A stretch of DNA of 64,000 bases from Candidatus Dadabacteria bacterium (GCA_009840385.1 VXNX01000009.1:124001-188000), one strand, 5' to 3'. Positions 43,001 through 54,161 are shown, numbered from the stretch's first letter. The notes: a model not told the origin generated them from the sequence alone. Numbers and translations are program-made.

Positions 43001-43948
43001 CTAGAGGATTCCCATTCCGTCAATTATTTCGCAAAGCTCTTTCACCTTGCCCGCCGAGACGTGCAGAGCCTCCATCTCCTCGTCGGAAATCTCAACCCCG
43101 ATTATCTCCTCGACCCCTTCCGCTCCGAGCCTTACGGGGAGACCCACGAAAGTGTCTTCCACTCCGTAATGTCCGTCCGCGTACACGCAGCAGGGCAGCA
43201 CTTTTTTCTTGTCCTTTATGATCGCCTCGGCCATTTCCACCGCGGCTACCGCGGGGGCGTAAAAAGCGCTTCCGGTCTTAAGAAGCGCTACTATCTCGGC
43301 CCCTCCCTTCCTGGTGCGGTCGACCATCGCGTCGAGCCTTTCGGCGGGGACAAGCTGCGCTATGGGAATACCCGACACAGTGGTGTTGCTTAGAAGCGGA
43401 ACCATCGTGTCTCCGTGTCCGCCGAGAACCGAGGCGTTTATGTTCTCAACCGATACCCCGAGCTCCATCGCGATAAACGCCCGGAAACGCGCGGAATCAA
43501 GCACTCCTGCCATCCCCATCACCTTGTTGTCTGAAAGGCCGCTTACCCTGTGCGCCACGTAAACCATGGCGTCGAGCGGGTTGGTTACCAGTATGAGTAT
43601 AGCGTCCGGGGAATGAGCAACCACCTGCTCCGTAACGCTCTTTACCACCTTGGTGTTTGTCGAGATAAGATCGTCACGGCTCATCCCGGGCTTTCTCGGA
43701 ATGCCAGAGGTGATTATAACCACGTCTGAATCGGCCGTGTCTTCGTAGTTGGTTGAACCGACGAGATTTACGTCGCTTCCGGTAATCGGGCACATCTGGG
43801 CAAGGTCAAGCGCCTTTCCCTCGGGAATTCCCTCCACTATGTCAATCAAAGCCACGTCGGCAAGTTCAAGCTGCGCGATCCGAAACGCCGCCGACGCGCC
43901 GACGTTTCCCGCACCTATCACAGAAATTTTCGCTCTGCCGTTCTTCAA
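43001..43948 (-). CDS. mdh: Malate dehydrogenase
   Basis: It oxidises malate to oxaloacetate with NAD+. The 315-residue protein belongs to the LDH-like branch: NAD site ISVIGAGNVGASAAF, IPRKPGMSRDDLI with the substrate-binding arginine region, TNPLDAMVYVAHRVSG, and active-site histidine in LGGHGDTMVPLL. It lies 42 bp after icd, in the order icd-mdh. Confidence 0.96.
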   Translation of the reverse strand: MKNGRAKISVIGAGNVGASAAFRIAQLELADVALIDIVEGIPEGKALDLAQMCPITGSDVNLVGSTNYEDTADSDVVIITSGIPRKPGMSRDDLISTNTKVVKSVTEQVVAHSPDAILILVTNPLDAMVYVAHRVSGLSDNKVMGMAGVLDSARFRAFIAMELGVSVENINASVLGGHGDTMVPLLSNTTVSGIPIAQLVPAERLDAMVDRTRKGGAEIVALLKTGSAFYAPAVAAVEMAEAIIKDKKKVLPCCVYADGHYGVEDTFVGLPVRLGAEGVEEIIGVEISDEEMEALHVSAGKVKELCEIIDGMGIL

Positions 43949-43990
43949 GATCCCACTCCTTCTGAAAAGATTTGTGTGCCGCGAGCCCCT

Positions 43991-45235
43991 CTAGTCCATT
44001 ACCTTGTCCATGTTTGACACGATGGCCTCTCCGTACTCAGAACACTTAAGAAGGGTCGCCCCCTCCATCTGTCTCTCGAGGTCATAGGTAACCGTTTTCT
44101 GCAAAACGGTCTCCTCCATCGCCCTGAAAACAAGCTCCGCAGCCTCGTGCCATCCAAGATACTGGAACATCATGACTCCCGAGAGTATTACGGAACCCGG
44201 GTTTACCTTGTCCTGCCCGGTGTACTTGGGAGCGGTTCCGTGGGTGGCTTCGAAACATGCCAAGTAATCGCCTATGTTGCCGCCCGGAGCGACTCCGAGA
44301 CCTCCTACCTGCGCGGCGCAGGCATCTGACATGTAGTCGCCGTTAAGATTAGGCATGGCCATCACGTCGTATTCGCTGGGTCTCGTGAGAACCTGCTGGA
44401 ACATGCTGTCGGCTATGCGGTCCTTTATGACGATCTTGCCGTCGGGCTGCTTGCCGCCGTAATCGTCCCAGAGTTCATCCTCGGTTATGGTGATCTCCGG
44501 GAACTCCTCTTTTGCCAGCTCGTAGCCCCATTCGCGGAAGGCACCCTCGGTGAACTTCATTATGTTGCCCTTGTGGACGAGGGTGACGCTCTTTCTTTTA
44601 TACTCTATTGCGTATTCGATCGCCTTTCGCACGAGCCTCTTGGTTCCGAAAGGACTTATGGGCTTTATTCCTATCCCGCTCAGCTCACGGATGTTCACCC
44701 CGTAATTCTCTACGAGATACTCCCTTACAGCAGCCGCTTCTGGGGTACCGCTCTCCCACTCGATTCCCGCGTACACGTCCTCGGTGTTCTCCCTGAATAT
44801 CACGACGTCGAGCTTGCCGGGAACCAGAAGAGGGTTGGGGGTTCCCTTGATCCATCTTACGGGCCTTACGCAGGCGTACAGGTCAAGTATCTGGCGGAGC
44901 GCAACGTTAAGGCTCCTTATTCCCCCTCCGACCGGAGTGGTAAGCGGGCCCTTGATTGCAACTATGTATTCCTTTATCGTTTCGGTGGTTTCCTCGGGGA
45001 GCCATTCGCCGGTCTGGTCATACGCTTTTTCTCCGGCCAGCACCTCAAACCACGCTATCTTCTTCTTTCCTCCGTAAGCCTTCTCGACCGCGGCGTCGAA
45101 CACTATCTGGGACGCGTGCCAGATGTCGGGGCCTATCCCGTCGCCTTCTATGAAGGGAATTATCGGGTTGTCGGGAATTACAAGCTTTCTGCTTTCCTCG
45201 TCAATCTGTATTTTTTCTCCGCTTGGGACTGTCAT
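43991..45235 (-). CDS. icd: Isocitrate dehydrogenase (NADP type)
   Basis: It oxidises isocitrate to 2-oxoglutarate. The 414-residue protein resembles E. coli Icd in length and motifs: [43 protein letters not shown] with the phosphorylatable serine region, [13 protein letters not shown], and the C-terminal [24 protein letters not shown]. Upstream is acnA with 86 bp between, holding a possible terminator. Confidence 0.96.
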   Translation of the reverse strand: MTVPSGEKIQIDEESRKLVIPDNPIIPFIEGDGIGPDIWHASQIVFDAAVEKAYGGKKKIAWFEVLAGEKAYDQTGEWLPEETTETIKEYIVAIKGPLTTPVGGGIRSLNVALRQILDLYACVRPVRWIKGTPNPLLVPGKLDVVIFRENTEDVYAGIEWESGTPEAAAVREYLVENYGVNIRELSGIGIKPISPFGTKRLVRKAIEYAIEYKRKSVTLVHKGNIMKFTEGAFREWGYELAKEEFPEITITEDELWDDYGGKQPDGKIVIKDRIADSMFQQVLTRPSEYDVMAMPNLNGDYMSDACAAQVGGLGVAPGGNIGDYLACFEATHGTAPKYTGQDKVNPGSVILSGVMMFQYLGWHEAAELVFRAMEETVLQKTVTYDLERQMEGATLLKCSEYGEAIVSNMDKVMD

Positions 45236-45287
45236 TGAACACCTCTCCTTTTGAGCTAAACGAAAATTTAAATCTTACAATATAATG

Positions 45288-45313
45288 AAAAAAACCGCCC
45301 TTTTCAAATCGGT
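45288..45313 (-). terminator. Weak candidate terminator after acnA
   Basis: On the minus strand ACCG (45313-45310) and CGGT (45297-45294) form a short 4-bp stem followed by seven T residues (45294-45288). The stem is short, so partial read-through into icd is likely. Confidence 0.3.
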
Positions 45314-45321
45314 CTCTCCAC

Positions 45322-47988
45322 CTACCCCGATATCATCTGGCGCAGGACGGTCTGAAGTATCCCGCCGTTGCGGTAATATTCGACCTCAACCGGCGTATCA
45401 AGCCTGCACGTTGCGTGAAATTCCCTCTGCCCGCCGTCAGTGTCCGTCACGGTTACGGTCATCCGCTTGCCCGGATAAAGATCCTCTGAAATCCCGCTTA
45501 CGCTGAAGGTCTCAAAGCCCGTCAGGCCAAGAGATTCCGCGCTCTGCCCCTCTTCGAACTGAAGGGGCAGAACCCCCATTCCCACCAGATTGCTCCTGTG
45601 AATCCGCTCGAAACTCTCTGCTATGACGCACCTCGCGCCCAGAAGAGCGGTTCCCTTTGCCGCCCAGTCCCGGGAACTTCCCGTTCCGTATTCCTTCCCC
45701 CCGATCACTACAAGATCCGTTCCCTCGCTCATGTATCTTGAGGACGCTTCGTAAATCGACATTTCCTCTCCCGTGGGAACGTGAACCGTCCACCCTCCTT
45801 CCTTTCCTCCGACCATCTTGTTTCTTATCCTGATGTTTGCAAACGACCCGCGGATCATAACCTCGTGATTCCCCCTCCTTGAGCCAAAGCTGTTAAAGCT
45901 CCTTTGGGAAACACCCCTTGAGATAAGATAGCCGCCTGCGGGGCCGTCCTTGGGGATTGAGCCCGCTGGGGAAATATGATCCGTCGTTATGGAGTCCCCG
46001 AGAAGCGCGAGCACGTTCGCCCCTTCTATGTCCTCGGGGTCTTCGGGCTCAAGCGGGAAATCATCAAAAAACGGAGGCTCCTGTATGTAAGTCGATTCGG
46101 CATCCCACTCATAAATGTCTGAGTGCGGAGCCTCAAGAGACTTCCAGGTTTCATCGCCCTCAAAAACCCTTGAGTACTGATTGTTGAATATCTCGGGGCT
46201 TATCGACTCAGCCACAGTGTCGATTATCTCCTCCTGCGTCGGCCAGATGTCCTTGAGGTACACTTCGTCCCCGTCGCTTCCAACCCCGAGAGGTTCTGTG
46301 TAGAGATCGATTCCGACCTTGCCGGCTATGGCGAACGCCACGACAAGCGGAGGCGACGCCAGGTATGCGAATTTCACAAGCGGGTGCACCCTGCCTTCAA
46401 AATTGCGGTTTCCGCTTAGAACCGCGGCGCAGGTAAGATCGTTTTCCCTTATCGCCGCGTCCACATCGTCGGGAAGCGGACCGCTGTTGCCTATGCAGGT
46501 CGTGCATCCGTATCCGACCAGACCGAAACCTAGTTCTTCAAGATACGGGGTAAGTCCCGCGGCGTCGAGATAATCGGTCACCACCCTTGATCCCGGCGCC
46601 AAGCTCGTTTTCACGTAAGGATTAACGGAAAGCCCTTTCTCAACGGCCTTTTTGGCGAAAAGTCCCGCCCCTATCATAACGGAGGGATTCGAGGTGTTGG
46701 TGCAGCTCGTGATGGCGGCTATTACGACCGAACCGTCTGAAATTCCGTTCGCGGCGCGCGAGGCGTCTCCGTTCGCGGCAAGTCCCCTCGCCTGAAGGTT
46801 CTCGTGGTAGGAGCTTTTCATGTCCCCAAGCGATATCCTGTCCTGAGGGCGGCTCGGACCGGCAAGAGACGGTTCAACGGTTGATATGTCAAGTTCTAGA
46901 GTATCTGTATACACGGGGTCTTCTGCGTCGTCGGTTCTGAACATCTTCTGTTCCCTGGTATAGGCTTCAACGAGCGTGGCCGCGTCATCCCTGCCCGTCG
47001 TCCCGAGGTATCTAAGTGTTTCGGCGTCTACCGGGAAAAATCCCATGGTGGCTCCGTACTCGGGAGCCATGTTCGCTATTGTGGCCTGGTCAGAAAGGGC
47101 AAGATTGCTCACTCCGGGTCCGAAAAACTCGACGAACTTGCCGACAACGCCCTTTTTCCTAAGCATCTCGGTCACCGTGAGAACTAGGTCCGTTGCGGTA
47201 ACCCCCTGGGAGAGTCGGCCGGTGAGCCTGAACCCTATGACGTCAGGTATCAGCATGTAAAGGGGCTGCCCCAGCATGCAGGCTTCTGCCTCTATTCCCC
47301 CTACTCCCCAGCCCATGACGCTCAGGCCGTTTATCATGGTCGTGTGGGAATCCGTTCCCACCAGGGTGTCCGGGTAAGCCACCGACTCGGAGTCGACCTG
47401 CTTTGAGACGACCACGCTCGCTAGGCACTCAAGATTCACCTGGTGCACTATCCCGGTTCCTGGGGGCACGACCCTGAAATTGTCAAAGGATCCCTGGGCC
47501 CACTTGAGGAATGTATACCTTTCCCTGTTTCTTTCGTACTCGACTTCCACGTTCTTGCCGAAAGCATCGCCGCTTGCAAAATAGTCGACCTGAACGGAGT
47601 GGTCTATTACCAGATCGACGGGAACTATGGGATTTACAAGCGAGGGGTCTCCCCCTTTTTTCTCGACCACCGATCTCATCGCCGCAAGGTCTACAACGCA
47701 GGGAACTCCCGTGAAGTCCTGAAGTATCACCCTCGCGGGGTTGTAGGGAATTTCCTTGGCCTCTGCGTTTGAGGGATCCCAGTTGGCAAGGGATTCCACG
47801 TGCTGTTCGGTGACAGTCTCTCCGTCAAAGTTCCTCAGCACGTTCTCAAGCAGTATTCTTATCGAAAAGGGGAGTTTTGAAATCGATGCGCCGTAGCGCG
47901 ATTCAAGCTTTGTAAGGGAATATATCTTGTAGGTTTTGTCTCCGACCGAAAGGTCGGAGAGAGTGTCTAGATTATTAGTTAAAGCCAT
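45322..47988 (-). CDS. acnA: Aconitate hydratase A
   Basis: This 4Fe-4S enzyme isomerises citrate to isocitrate. The 888-residue protein has the cluster cysteines in [18 protein letters not shown] and [15 protein letters not shown], the [26 protein letters not shown] region and the C-terminal swivel domain with [14 protein letters not shown]. It is the first gene of the block acnA-icd-mdh-sdhCAB-sucC. Confidence 0.97.
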   Translation of the reverse strand: MALTNNLDTLSDLSVGDKTYKIYSLTKLESRYGASISKLPFSIRILLENVLRNFDGETVTEQHVESLANWDPSNAEAKEIPYNPARVILQDFTGVPCVVDLAAMRSVVEKKGGDPSLVNPIVPVDLVIDHSVQVDYFASGDAFGKNVEVEYERNRERYTFLKWAQGSFDNFRVVPPGTGIVHQVNLECLASVVVSKQVDSESVAYPDTLVGTDSHTTMINGLSVMGWGVGGIEAEACMLGQPLYMLIPDVIGFRLTGRLSQGVTATDLVLTVTEMLRKKGVVGKFVEFFGPGVSNLALSDQATIANMAPEYGATMGFFPVDAETLRYLGTTGRDDAATLVEAYTREQKMFRTDDAEDPVYTDTLELDISTVEPSLAGPSRPQDRISLGDMKSSYHENLQARGLAANGDASRAANGISDGSVVIAAITSCTNTSNPSVMIGAGLFAKKAVEKGLSVNPYVKTSLAPGSRVVTDYLDAAGLTPYLEELGFGLVGYGCTTCIGNSGPLPDDVDAAIRENDLTCAAVLSGNRNFEGRVHPLVKFAYLASPPLVVAFAIAGKVGIDLYTEPLGVGSDGDEVYLKDIWPTQEEIIDTVAESISPEIFNNQYSRVFEGDETWKSLEAPHSDIYEWDAESTYIQEPPFFDDFPLEPEDPEDIEGANVLALLGDSITTDHISPAGSIPKDGPAGGYLISRGVSQRSFNSFGSRRGNHEVMIRGSFANIRIRNKMVGGKEGGWTVHVPTGEEMSIYEASSRYMSEGTDLVVIGGKEYGTGSSRDWAAKGTALLGARCVIAESFERIHRSNLVGMGVLPLQFEEGQSAESLGLTGFETFSVSGISEDLYPGKRMTVTVTDTDGGQREFHATCRLDTPVEVEYYRNGGILQTVLRQMISG

Positions 47989-48138
47989 ACTGTACCTCTC
48001 TCTTCAAAGGTTCCGCGTTTGCGGAGTCAGCGGGGTATTTTACCAAAAAGAGAGAAAAAACAAAATTGTGGTTCACTCTGCCTGCTCAAGCGAAGCAATT
48101 GGGGAAGTGGAGGGGATTTTCCGCGACTCCGGGGGGGG

Positions 48139-49371
48139 TCAGTTGAATTTGCGAAGCGCGATGCTTACGTTGGTTCCGCCGAAACCGTAGGAATTGCTGA
48201 GAGCCACTTTTATTTCTCTGTCTCTTGCAGTGTGAGGAATGTAATCCAGATCGCATTCAGGATCGCTCTCAAAAAGGTTTATAGTCGGCGGCAAAACACC
48301 GTTCTGAAGCGCAAACACGCTGATTGCCGCTTCCACCGCGCCCGCAGCACCGAGCAGGTGGCCGGTCATGGATTTGGTGGAACTCACCGGAATCTGAGAA
48401 GCGTATTCCCCGAACACCTTTTTAATCGCCCTGGTTTCGTTGACGTCGTTAAGACGCGTGGATGTTCCGTGGGCGTTTATGTAATCGACATCATCGGGAT
48501 TAAGGCCCGAATCCTCCAAAGCGGCATTCATGCAGCTGGTCGGACCCTCAAGCGAAGGCGCGGTAATGTGAAAGGCATCGGCGCTCATTCCAGACCCGAG
48601 CACTTCCGCATATATTCTGGCGCCTCTTTTTTTCGCAAACTCAAGTTCCTCCAAAATCAGCACCCCCGCTCCCTCGGAAAGAATAAACCCGTCGCGTCCC
48701 ATCTCAAACGGTCTTGACGCGGTCTCGGGCTCGTCGTTTCTGGTAGAAAGCGCCTTCATGGCGTTAAAGGCCGCGAAGGTAAGAGGTATAAGCGGCGCCT
48801 CTGATCCGCCGGCTATCATGACGTCCGCCTTGCCGTCCTGTATGATCTTGGCGGAAAGCGCAAGCGAGTGGCCGCTTGCGGAACACGCGGTCGTGGAAGA
48901 GCAGTTAGGACCCTTGGCGTTGAACTTTATGGATACATATCCTGAAGCCATGTTGGTCACTATGTTAGGTATGAAAAACGGAGAGACGCGACCCGGACCC
49001 TTGTTCTCCATGGTTAAGACTGTATCGTAGAAGGTCTGCATTCCGCCGATGCCCGATCCGATAAAAGTCCCCGTGCGTTCGGAGATATCGTCGGTGACCT
49101 CAAGCCCGGCATCCTCAAGTGCCAGCCTGGTGGACGCAATTGACAGCTGAATGAACCTGTCGTTCCTCTTCGCGTCCTTCGGCTCCATGTAAAGGGTCGG
49201 TTCAAAATCCTTCACCTCCCCGGCAATCTGGGTTTTAAGATCCGAGGGGTCGAACGTGGAAACCCTGCCCACTCCCGGAACCCCTTCACAGATCGAAGAC
49301 CACGTGGCGTCGTTTCCAACCCCAAGGGGCGTTATGAGACCTATACCTGTAATTACTACCCTTTTTCCCAT
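48139..49371 (-). CDS. fabF: 3-oxoacyl-[acyl-carrier-protein] synthase II
   Basis: This enzyme extends acyl-ACP with malonyl-ACP. The 410-residue protein shows the catalytic triad: Cys in TTACSASGHSLA, His in YINAHGTSTRLND, and His in KSMTGHLLGAAGA. Start MGKRVVITGIGLITPLG is typical. It lies directly after acpP (6 bp) at the downstream end of the fatty-acid cluster. Confidence 0.97.
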   Translation of the reverse strand: MGKRVVITGIGLITPLGVGNDATWSSICEGVPGVGRVSTFDPSDLKTQIAGEVKDFEPTLYMEPKDAKRNDRFIQLSIASTRLALEDAGLEVTDDISERTGTFIGSGIGGMQTFYDTVLTMENKGPGRVSPFFIPNIVTNMASGYVSIKFNAKGPNCSSTTACSASGHSLALSAKIIQDGKADVMIAGGSEAPLIPLTFAAFNAMKALSTRNDEPETASRPFEMGRDGFILSEGAGVLILEELEFAKKRGARIYAEVLGSGMSADAFHITAPSLEGPTSCMNAALEDSGLNPDDVDYINAHGTSTRLNDVNETRAIKKVFGEYASQIPVSSTKSMTGHLLGAAGAVEAAISVFALQNGVLPPTINLFESDPECDLDYIPHTARDREIKVALSNSYGFGGTNVSIALRKFN

Positions 49372-49377
49372 TATTCC

Positions 49378-49644
49378 TCAGTCACCCTCCGAAGCGGCTT
49401 GAACCGAGCTCTGGATAAAGTTAATCGCGTCCTGAACGGTTATTATGTTCTCCGCATCCTCATCTGAGATCTCAAGCCCGAACTCATCCTCCATGGACAT
49501 TATAAGCTCCACAAGATCAAGCGAGTCGGCCCCCAGATCTTCTATAAAAGAGGAATCGGGAGTTATTTCATCCTCGGCCTTGCCGAGATGGCTCGCGATC
49601 ATCTCCTTTACCTTAGCTAAAATTTCTGCGTTATCCTTTGACAT
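49378..49644 (-). CDS. acpP: Acyl carrier protein
   Basis: ACP carries growing acyl chains on a phosphopantetheine attached to the serine in [15 protein letters not shown]. The protein has 88 residues from the ATG at 49644. An AGGAGGT ribosome binding site lies ten bases ahead of that ATG, so it is preferred over the GTG at 49653. The protein is acidic and helical, as expected. Confidence 0.97.
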   Translation of the reverse strand: MSKDNAEILAKVKEMIASHLGKAEDEITPDSSFIEDLGADSLDLVELIMSMEDEFGLEISDEDAENIITVQDAINFIQSSVQAASEGD

Positions 49645-49670
49645 ATGAGTCACTACCTCCTCTAAAAAAT

Positions 49671-50420
49671 TTACATGTAAATTCCGCCGTTAACCCTTAT
49701 AACCTCTCCGGTTATGTACGACGCGCCTTCGGAAATCAGAAAACACACGACACTTGAGATATCCTCGACGCGCCCGAACCTGCCGAGAGGTATAGCTTCA
49801 AGATATCTTTTTCTCATATCCTCGTTAAGGTCCGCGATAATATCCGTTTCAACAAAACCGGGACTTACGGCGTTCACCGTTATCCCTCTCGGACTGAATT
49901 CCTTGGCCGTTGATTTCGTAAAGCCTATTACCGCGGCTTTCGAAGCGGCGTAATTAGCCTGCCCCGGGTTTCCAGTCTCCCCGGCAGCCGAGATAATATT
50001 CACTATTCTTCCGTAACGGTTCTTGAACATGCCCCTGCAAACCGCCTTGGTACAGTTAAACGTCCCCTTGATGTTTATATCCATGACGCGGTCCCAGTCC
50101 TCCTGCCCCATCCTCATCAAAAGCCCGTCATTCCTTATACCCGCATTGTTAACAAGTATCTGTATTCCGTTAAGCTCGTTTGAGAGTTCCCCCACGATTT
50201 TCTGAACCTCGTCAAAATCGGAAACGTCAAAACCGACCGCCCTGCCGCTTCCCCCCGCCTCCTCTATTTCCTTTAAGGTTTCATCGGCCGCCTGCCGGTT
50301 GGCTGCGTAGTTAATCAGCACATACGCACCATACGAAGCGAGTTTCTTCGCGATGTCTTTTCCTATCCCCCGCGATCCGCCCGTTATAAGAGCAACTTGG
50401 TTAGTTAGTTCCAATTTCAT
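49671..50420 (-). CDS. fabG: 3-oxoacyl-[acyl-carrier-protein] reductase
   Basis: This NADPH-dependent reductase acts on the beta-ketoacyl-ACP. The 249-residue short-chain dehydrogenase shows [28 protein letters not shown], and the Tyr-Lys pair in [12 protein letters not shown] with the upstream Ser in [10 protein letters not shown]. The C-terminus is [12 protein letters not shown]. Its start overlaps the fabD stop by about 20 bases. Confidence 0.97.
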   Translation of the reverse strand: MKLELTNQVALITGGSRGIGKDIAKKLASYGAYVLINYAANRQAADETLKEIEEAGGSGRAVGFDVSDFDEVQKIVGELSNELNGIQILVNNAGIRNDGLLMRMGQEDWDRVMDINIKGTFNCTKAVCRGMFKNRYGRIVNIISAAGETGNPGQANYAASKAAVIGFTKSTAKEFSPRGITVNAVSPGFVETDIIADLNEDMRKRYLEAIPLGRFGRVEDISSVVCFLISEGASYITGEVIRVNGGIYM

Positions 50421-51342
50421 CTGCTTTAATATGATTTAACTCGTCCGGTTTTTCAATACCCGCGCAACTCACGCCCTTAAGAGTTCTTTTCACAAGACCG
50501 CTTAGCACCTTGGAGGGACCGATTTCGAGAAACTCAGAAACTCCGGAGTCTTTGAGAAACTCTAGGGACTCAGCCCATCTCACGGGACTTACCACCTGCT
50601 CCACCAAAATGCCCGCTACTCTTGCGGAATCCGAATTGGCCCGCGCCTCGGTATTTGTGACCACGGGATATCTCATGGGGTGAAAATCTATTTCCGCGGC
50701 GAAATCGCCAAGCCGCACCGCAGCGGGCTCCATAAGGGAGCAGTGAAAAGGCGCGCTCACCTCAAGTTCGACGACCCGTCTTGCTCCTTTTTCCTTAGCC
50801 ATCTGCGAGGCTGCCTCAACGGCCCCCGCTTCTCCCGAGATAACGGTCTGGGTGGGAGAGTTAAAATTCGCCGGGGAAACCACGGCTCCTCCCCCGGCGA
50901 CCTCTGCGCAAAGCTCGTTTACTTCCTGCGACGTAAGGCCCAGCACGGCAGCCATCTTCCCGACTCCCGGCGGGACCGCTTCCTGCATGAATTCCCCTCT
51001 TTTTCTTACCATGCGCACCGCATCACTGAACCCAAGGCACTCAGAAGCGACAAGGGCCGTGAATTCCCCGAGGCTGTGTCCCGCAACCAGATCGGGTCTT
51101 ATTTCCGTTTCCTCAAGCAAAACCCTCAAGGCGGCCACGCTTGTGGTAAGTATCGCGGGCTGGGCGTTTGCCGTAAGGGCAAGGGTCGCCGCTTCGCCTT
51201 CGAAGCAGAGATTCGCCAGGTCAATTCCGAGGGCGTCGCTTGCCTCTTCGAAAGTCCGCTTCGCTACCGCAAACTCGGCGCAGAAATCAGCGCCCATACC
51301 TGTATACTGGGAGCCCTGACCTGGAAAAAGAAAAGCTATCAT
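50401..51342 (-). CDS. fabD: Malonyl-CoA-ACP transacylase
   Basis: It moves malonyl from CoA to ACP. The 313-residue protein shows FLFPGQGSQYTGMG, the active-site serine in GHSLGEFTALVA, and the His region in VSAPFHCSLMEP. It follows rpmF by 15 bp, leaving no room for plsX and fabH, which usually sit between them. Confidence 0.96.
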   Translation of the reverse strand: MIAFLFPGQGSQYTGMGADFCAEFAVAKRTFEEASDALGIDLANLCFEGEAATLALTANAQPAILTTSVAALRVLLEETEIRPDLVAGHSLGEFTALVASECLGFSDAVRMVRKRGEFMQEAVPPGVGKMAAVLGLTSQEVNELCAEVAGGGAVVSPANFNSPTQTVISGEAGAVEAASQMAKEKGARRVVELEVSAPFHCSLMEPAAVRLGDFAAEIDFHPMRYPVVTNTEARANSDSARVAGILVEQVVSPVRWAESLEFLKDSGVSEFLEIGPSKVLSGLVKRTLKGVSCAGIEKPDELNHIKADEIGTN

Positions 51343-51357
51343 GGATTCAGTGTGTTT

Positions 51358-51561
51358 TTAGTCTTCCGCCACGGCTTCCGTGTCGGGTGCCTGTCTGAAG
51401 AAGTTTCTTCCCTTGTAGTAACCGCAGCTGGGGCAGGCTCTGTGGGGAGGTTTCATCTCGTTGCACTCGGGACAGAAGGAAGCTCCCGGCAACGCGACTG
51501 TATAATGGGTTCTTCTTTTTCTCGATTTCGACTTGGAAGTCTTTCTCTTGGGTAATGCCAT
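51358..51561 (-). CDS. rpmF: 50S ribosomal protein L32
   Basis: A small basic protein of 67 residues: MALPKRKTSKSKSRKRRTHY, then a four-cysteine zinc-ribbon (CPEC, CPSC) and GYYKGRNF. Typical of L32. It follows the YceD-like gene by 20 bp. Confidence 0.96.
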   Translation of the reverse strand: MALPKRKTSKSKSRKRRTHYTVALPGASFCPECNEMKPPHRACPSCGYYKGRNFFRQAPDTEAVAED

Positions 51562-51581
51562 CTCAATCTCCTGACTTGAAG

Positions 51582-52091
51582 CTATATCTTTATATCTTTA
51601 AGTACCGCAAAGCGCGAGTCTTCCTGGCGAGTCTCGCAGCCGCACTGCTGCTCGTTAAGATTCTGCCCGCACTCGCCGCAAAGCCCCTTGCAGTCCTCGG
51701 CGCAGACCACCTTGTAGGGAAGCGAAAGATTCACCTGCTCTCTCATGTAATCGTTAAGGTCTATTGTTCTCCCCCGGTAAGTCTCATAATCCATGTCCCC
51801 GCCGGATTCCACCTTCCCCTCCGCTTCCGAAGGCGAAAGAAGGAGTTTTACCTCAAGGTTCGTGTCAACGCTCACGTCGCTTAAGCAACGGGAGCACTGG
51901 GCGACCGACAGGAATCCGATTTTCCCCCGCACGCTGACCTCGCCCGCCGTGCGTAAAAGATCGATATGAAACTCTATATCGGAATCCACGCTCGCGACCT
52001 CCGATTTCTCGGAACCGCCCAGCCACCCCGGGCCCTTCTTGAGATCAAGACTTAATCCGCCGTCTCCTATTTCCGATACGTTGACTATCAT
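51582..52091 (-). CDS. yceD: YceD/DUF177 family protein
   Basis: This family is linked to 23S rRNA metabolism and sits before rpmF in many bacteria. From the ATG at 52091 it has 169 residues. It shows CSRCLSDV in the middle, DYETYRGRTIDLNDYMREQVNLSLP, and a four-cysteine C-terminal CAEDCKGLCGECGQNLN. The open frame extends 15 codons upstream, but MIVNVSEIGDGG is the likely beginning. Confidence 0.88.
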   Translation of the reverse strand: MIVNVSEIGDGGLSLDLKKGPGWLGGSEKSEVASVDSDIEFHIDLLRTAGEVSVRGKIGFLSVAQCSRCLSDVSVDTNLEVKLLLSPSEAEGKVESGGDMDYETYRGRTIDLNDYMREQVNLSLPYKVVCAEDCKGLCGECGQNLNEQQCGCETRQEDSRFAVLKDIKI

Positions 52092-52192
52092 CGCGCGGAA
52101 ACCCGCCTGCAAAAATTGCTCTAATATAAACCACAATCGCTTTATTGCAAGTTATTCGGAAAAAATGGCCGCCGGGGAAACAGGCACATCTC

Positions 52193-53173
52193 TCAGACGT
52201 TATGACAGGCAACGCTTCGCCCATCGGTTCCCTTCTTCTCAAGGCGCGGAGTCTCCCTGGAGCATATCTCGGTCGCCAGGGGACACCTCGGATGGAAACT
52301 GCACCCTGAGGGAATATCCGCCAGGCTCCGTATTTCCCCCGATATCGATGCTTCCTTGCCGTTTTTGCTTCTGGTTCTTTTTATCTCGGGAATGGCGGAG
52401 ATAAGCATCTTGGTGTAAGGGTGCACGGGGTTTGAGTAGATCTCATCGCTTGGAGCAATCTCCACTATTTTTCCAAGATACATTACGGCCACGAGATCGC
52501 TTATGTGCTTTACGACGCGCAGGTCATGGGATATGAATAGGTAGGAGAGACCATGTTTTTTCTGAAGGTCATTGAGCAGGTTTATTATCTGCGCCTGTAC
52601 GGACACATCAAGCGCTGAGACCGGCTCATCGCAGACGACAAATTTCGGGTGAAGGGAGATGGCGCGCGCTATGGCTATTCTCTGACGCTGCCCCCCGCTG
52701 AACTCGTGGGGATAGCGACCCATAACGTCAGCGCCGAGACCCACCTCGCCCAGAAGCCGGGCCACAAATTCGTGGCGCTCTTCTTTTTTTACCGTGTTGT
52801 GGATGCTTATTCCCTCGGAAACAAGCGAACCCACGTTCATTCTGGGATTGAGGGAGCCATAGGGATTCTGGAATATCATCTGCATCTCCCTTCTTAGGGG
52901 ACGGATCTGCGCCGAGTCAAGTGCGGTTATGTCTTCTCCCTCGAAGAAAATCTTTCCAGCCGTTGGTACAAGAAGTCTCAGCACCGTTTTCCCAAGCGTC
53001 GTCTTGCCGCTTCCGCTTTCCCCGACAAGACCCACCGTGCTGCCTCTTTTTATCTCGAGTTCCACGTCGTCAACGGCGCGGACGTAATCGGAGACCCTGG
53101 AGAAAACGCCCCCTCTTATCGGAAAGTACTTCTTGAGTCCCTTTATGCTTACTATTGCTTTATTCTCTTCCAT
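52193..53173 (-). CDS. oppF: Peptide ABC transporter ATP-binding protein (OppF/DppF)
   Basis: This is one of two ATPases of a peptide importer. The 326-residue protein shows Walker A GESGSGKTTLGKT, the ABC signature FSGGQRQRIAIARAI, Walker B FVVCDEPVSALD, and the OppF-type C-terminal cysteine cluster (CSFHPRCPLATEIC...ACHNV). Its start overlaps the oppD stop by 14 bases. It is the last gene of oppB-oppC-oppD-oppF. Confidence 0.93.
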   Translation of the reverse strand: MEENKAIVSIKGLKKYFPIRGGVFSRVSDYVRAVDDVELEIKRGSTVGLVGESGSGKTTLGKTVLRLLVPTAGKIFFEGEDITALDSAQIRPLRREMQMIFQNPYGSLNPRMNVGSLVSEGISIHNTVKKEERHEFVARLLGEVGLGADVMGRYPHEFSGGQRQRIAIARAISLHPKFVVCDEPVSALDVSVQAQIINLLNDLQKKHGLSYLFISHDLRVVKHISDLVAVMYLGKIVEIAPSDEIYSNPVHPYTKMLISAIPEIKRTRSKNGKEASISGEIRSLADIPSGCSFHPRCPLATEICSRETPRLEKKGTDGRSVACHNV

Positions 53174-54155
53174 TTTTCAAAAACATCTCGTAGCGAAAAC
53201 AGGCCGAACCGTGAGAATCAGAAACACTGTAAAGGTCCGGCTGCATCTCAAAACATTTTCCCTCCGCATACTCGCAGCGGTTGTTGAACCTGCATCCCTC
53301 GGGAAATTCTCCCGGAGAGGGAATCGTACCCTTTATAGAGTGAAGCTCCTCGCCCTCCGACTGACCGGGAATCGAGTTTATAAGCCCTATGGTATAGGGA
53401 TGCGCAGGGGCGGAGAAAAGCTGCTCTACGCTTCCGCTCTCTACCACCTTCCCCGCGTAAAGGACATAAACGTCGTCGGCAACGTTTGAGATAACCCCCA
53501 GGTCGTGGGATATAAGCATAACCGCCATCCCCAGCCTGTCTCGAAGGCTTTTTATCAGGGACAGAATTCCCGCCTGAATGGTCACGTCAAGGGCGGTTGT
53601 GGGCTCGTCGGCTATCAGCAGCTCAGGGCTACAGGCAAGGGCCATCGCGATCATGACCCTCTGGCACATGCCTCCGCTCATCTCATGGGGATAGCTTGAG
53701 TATCTCTCGGCGGGAGAAGGAATGCCCACCGTGTCGAGCAGGTCAATCACCCTTCTTTTCTCCTCTTTTCTTGATACGTTCTCATGAACCCGTATGACCT
53801 CTCCTATCTGGTCTCCCACGGTGTAAACGGGATTAAGGGAGCTCATCGGCTCCTGGAATATCATGGAAATCCTGTTTCCGCGGTAATGCCTGAGTTCCCG
53901 CTCGGTGAGAGAAAGAAGGTTCTCTCCCTTGTATATCACCTCCCCCGAATTCACTCTGGCCGGCGGCGCGGGCAAAAGCCCCATGACGGAAAGAGCGGTA
54001 AGGGTTTTACCGCAGCCGCTTTCTCCGACAACCCCGACTATCCTTCCCTCTCCGATCCGAAGGCTCACGTCTCCCAGGACCTCAAGCTCTCCACCCTTCG
54101 AGGGAAAAGACACGTTAAGATTTTTTATCTCGAGCAGTTCTGAGTTTGCCATCAC
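53160..54155 (-). CDS. oppD: Peptide ABC transporter ATP-binding protein (OppD/DppD)
   Basis: The partner ATPase, 331 residues. It shows Walker [34 protein letters not shown], signature [15 protein letters not shown], Walker [13 protein letters not shown] and the C-terminal [15 protein letters not shown] cysteines. The two-Met start is at 54155. Confidence 0.93.
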   Translation of the reverse strand: MMANSELLEIKNLNVSFPSKGGELEVLGDVSLRIGEGRIVGVVGESGCGKTLTALSVMGLLPAPPARVNSGEVIYKGENLLSLTERELRHYRGNRISMIFQEPMSSLNPVYTVGDQIGEVIRVHENVSRKEEKRRVIDLLDTVGIPSPAERYSSYPHEMSGGMCQRVMIAMALACSPELLIADEPTTALDVTIQAGILSLIKSLRDRLGMAVMLISHDLGVISNVADDVYVLYAGKVVESGSVEQLFSAPAHPYTIGLINSIPGQSEGEELHSIKGTIPSPGEFPEGCRFNNRCEYAEGKCFEMQPDLYSVSDSHGSACFRYEMFLKNGRE

Positions 54156-54161
54156 GTAATT

